Source: PALSA-1444 sp964291045
GTDB taxonomy: Bacteria; Chlamydiota; Chlamydiia; Chlamydiales; Rhabdochlamydiaceae
Assembly (NCBI RefSeq): GCF_964291045.1
Contig: NZ_OZ197277.1
Coordinates: 372,001 to 436,000 of the forward strand
Direction: 5' to 3'
DNA: 64,000 bases
The position numbers were made by a program, and so were the translations under genes. Below are positions 63,226-64,000 of this stretch, in pieces (the first letter of the stretch is position 1; every line of letters begins with the position of its first letter). The notes under the pieces are model-generated. The model made no database searches. It was not told the origin of the DNA and was given only the letters and a program-made list of their open reading frames with translations.

Positions 63226-64000
63226 GTGAGCATTACTAAAAAAATCTTCACTGAATCTGGTTTAATGAAAATATCTATAGCCTCTTCTAATTCTTCGAAG
63301 GGTAAAATTCGACTCTACTTTTTTATTGATCAAACTCCAAGCATTATTGAAAGCATTAGGACAATATTTTACTTCCAATCTAAGGGAAAAATTTACAACG
63401 GGATTATTAACCAAATCTTTCAAGATATTCAAACAAAGCCGTATCTTTTCAAAGAAGGGAAAAATTTTAAGCTGATATCAGAAGAAGATGTCCTTCGATT
63501 AAGAATAGATAGAACTGATGATGATTTGAAAAATACCTGCTATAAATTGAGAGAAATGCGTAAAGCGATTGAGTATCACGAAAAGGATTTAATGAGGGCT
63601 CTAGCGTGTATGGACCCATTAGGTAAAGGAGCAGCTTACTGTAATTTGGGAAATACCTACCACCGCTTAGGAGAGATCCGTAAAGCAATCCACTATCATA
63701 ACCAATATTTAACATCTGCTCAAGAGCTTAAAGATCAAGTATGGGAAGAGAGGGCTTATTACAAGTTGGGAATGGCTTATCATAGTTTAGGAGACATTCG
63801 TAAAGCAATTGGGTACTACGAAAAGGAGTTAAATATTGCTCAAAAGCTCGAAAATTTAGAAGAGGTAGGCACTGCTTATAGTAACTTAGGAAATGCTTAT
63901 TATAGTTTAGGAGAATATCCTCAAGCGATTGATTATTACGAAAAGGATTTAAAGATTACTCTAGAGCTTAAGGACCTAGTAGGGGAAGGGATTACTTATA
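63226..64000 (+). CDS. TPR protein related to the TPR-CHAT gene, 5' part (runs off right edge)
   Basis: Open frame from GTG 63226 (GGAG 7 bp upstream) to the window end without a stop, 258 codons. Residues 1-95 are homologous to the start of the 57920 product (TKKIFTESGLMKISIA against TKILTEAGLIKMALS; KPYLFKEGKNFKLISEED against KPYLLKEGKRFKLISEEE). The winged-helix part present there is absent, and TPRs start almost at once (YCNLGNTYHRLGEIRKAIHYH). Whether it ends in a CHAT domain cannot be seen. Tandem duplicate of the upstream gene with domain loss. Confidence 0.85.
   Translation, partial: MSITKKIFTESGLMKISIASSNSSKGKIRLYFFIDQTPSIIESIRTIFYFQSKGKIYNGIINQIFQDIQTKPYLFKEGKNFKLISEEDVLRLRIDRTDDDLKNTCYKLREMRKAIEYHEKDLMRALACMDPLGKGAAYCNLGNTYHRLGEIRKAIHYHNQYLTSAQELKDQVWEERAYYKLGMAYHSLGDIRKAIGYYEKELNIAQKLENLEEVGTAYSNLGNAYYSLGEYPQAIDYYEKDLKITLELKDLVGEGITY

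Noticed and set aside
57920..64000. TPR-CHAT as a type III-E CRISPR (Csx29-like) component
   Set aside because: No gRAMP/Cas gene, no array and no other cas gene in the window. Only the domain type is shared.

Overview
The window looks like a chromosome segment of a chlamydia-like bacterium outside the classical Chlamydiaceae (Parachlamydiales/Rhabdochlamydia/Simkania-type). I infer this from recognisable chlamydial gene blocks: the Kdo/LPS-transport block (kdsA, LptC-like, LptA-like, lptB), hrcA-grpE-dnaK under a CIRCE operator, P-type ATPase/CCC1-like/serS, YycJ-like/ftsK, a fused alpha/beta 2-oxoacid dehydrogenase E1 and a UPF0158 protein. They are embedded in large repeat-protein and eukaryote-like genes typical of amoeba- or arthropod-associated chlamydiae. 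Species cannot be fixed from the sequence alone.

Layout. 1-3.1 kb: the 5' part of a leucine-rich-repeat (LRR) gene running off the left edge, with a complete IS4/IS1634-like insertion sequence upstream of it. 3.4-7.5 kb: a tightly overlapping minus-strand operon, dapB-kdsA-lptC-lptA-lptB. 7.6-10.1 kb: tRNA-Arg(TCT), a DHH-family protein and khpA. 10.1-22.8 kb: a tandem segmental duplication carrying two giant TPR-like genes, a small LRR gene, a MATE transporter and a truncated MATE copy that marks the junction. 22.8-29.5 kb: dnaK, grpE, hrcA (CIRCE) and a large NAD-type glutamate dehydrogenase. 29.7-34.8 kb: serS, M18 aminopeptidase, CCC1/VIT1-like protein and P1B-type metal ATPase, coupled by 4-13 bp overlaps.

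35.2-40.9 kb is a ubiquitin-themed accessory region: a degraded U-box gene beside a 1455-residue protein with about 47 LRRs and a C-terminal IpaH-like NEL E3 ligase domain (Cys in an SCDDR motif). 41.5-44.6 kb: UPF0158 and fused E1. 45.2-50.2 kb is a second accessory island: a protein with a MazF/PemK-like core and a possible second copy, two paralogous 261-residue proteins (all three with basic, Ser-rich, mitochondrial-presequence-like N termini), and a beta-propeller protein with a C-terminal BMT5-like (DUF2431) methyltransferase domain. 50.3-57.7 kb returns to core genes: MBL hydrolase, small membrane protein, ftsK, uppP, tRNA-His(GTG), a short secretin and comEC. 57.9 kb to the right edge: a 1688-residue protein with 23 TPRs and a CHAT caspase-like domain (His/Cys dyad), followed by the start of a related TPR gene.

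Functionally, housekeeping genes for cell envelope, chaperones and division are interrupted by at least four islands of probable host-interaction genes. The strongest candidates for something undescribed are the giant LRR-NEL ligase with its shared N-terminal module (also on two other LRR proteins here), the three-gene cluster with organelle-presequence-like N termini, the propeller-BMT5 fusion and the TPR-CHAT protein.
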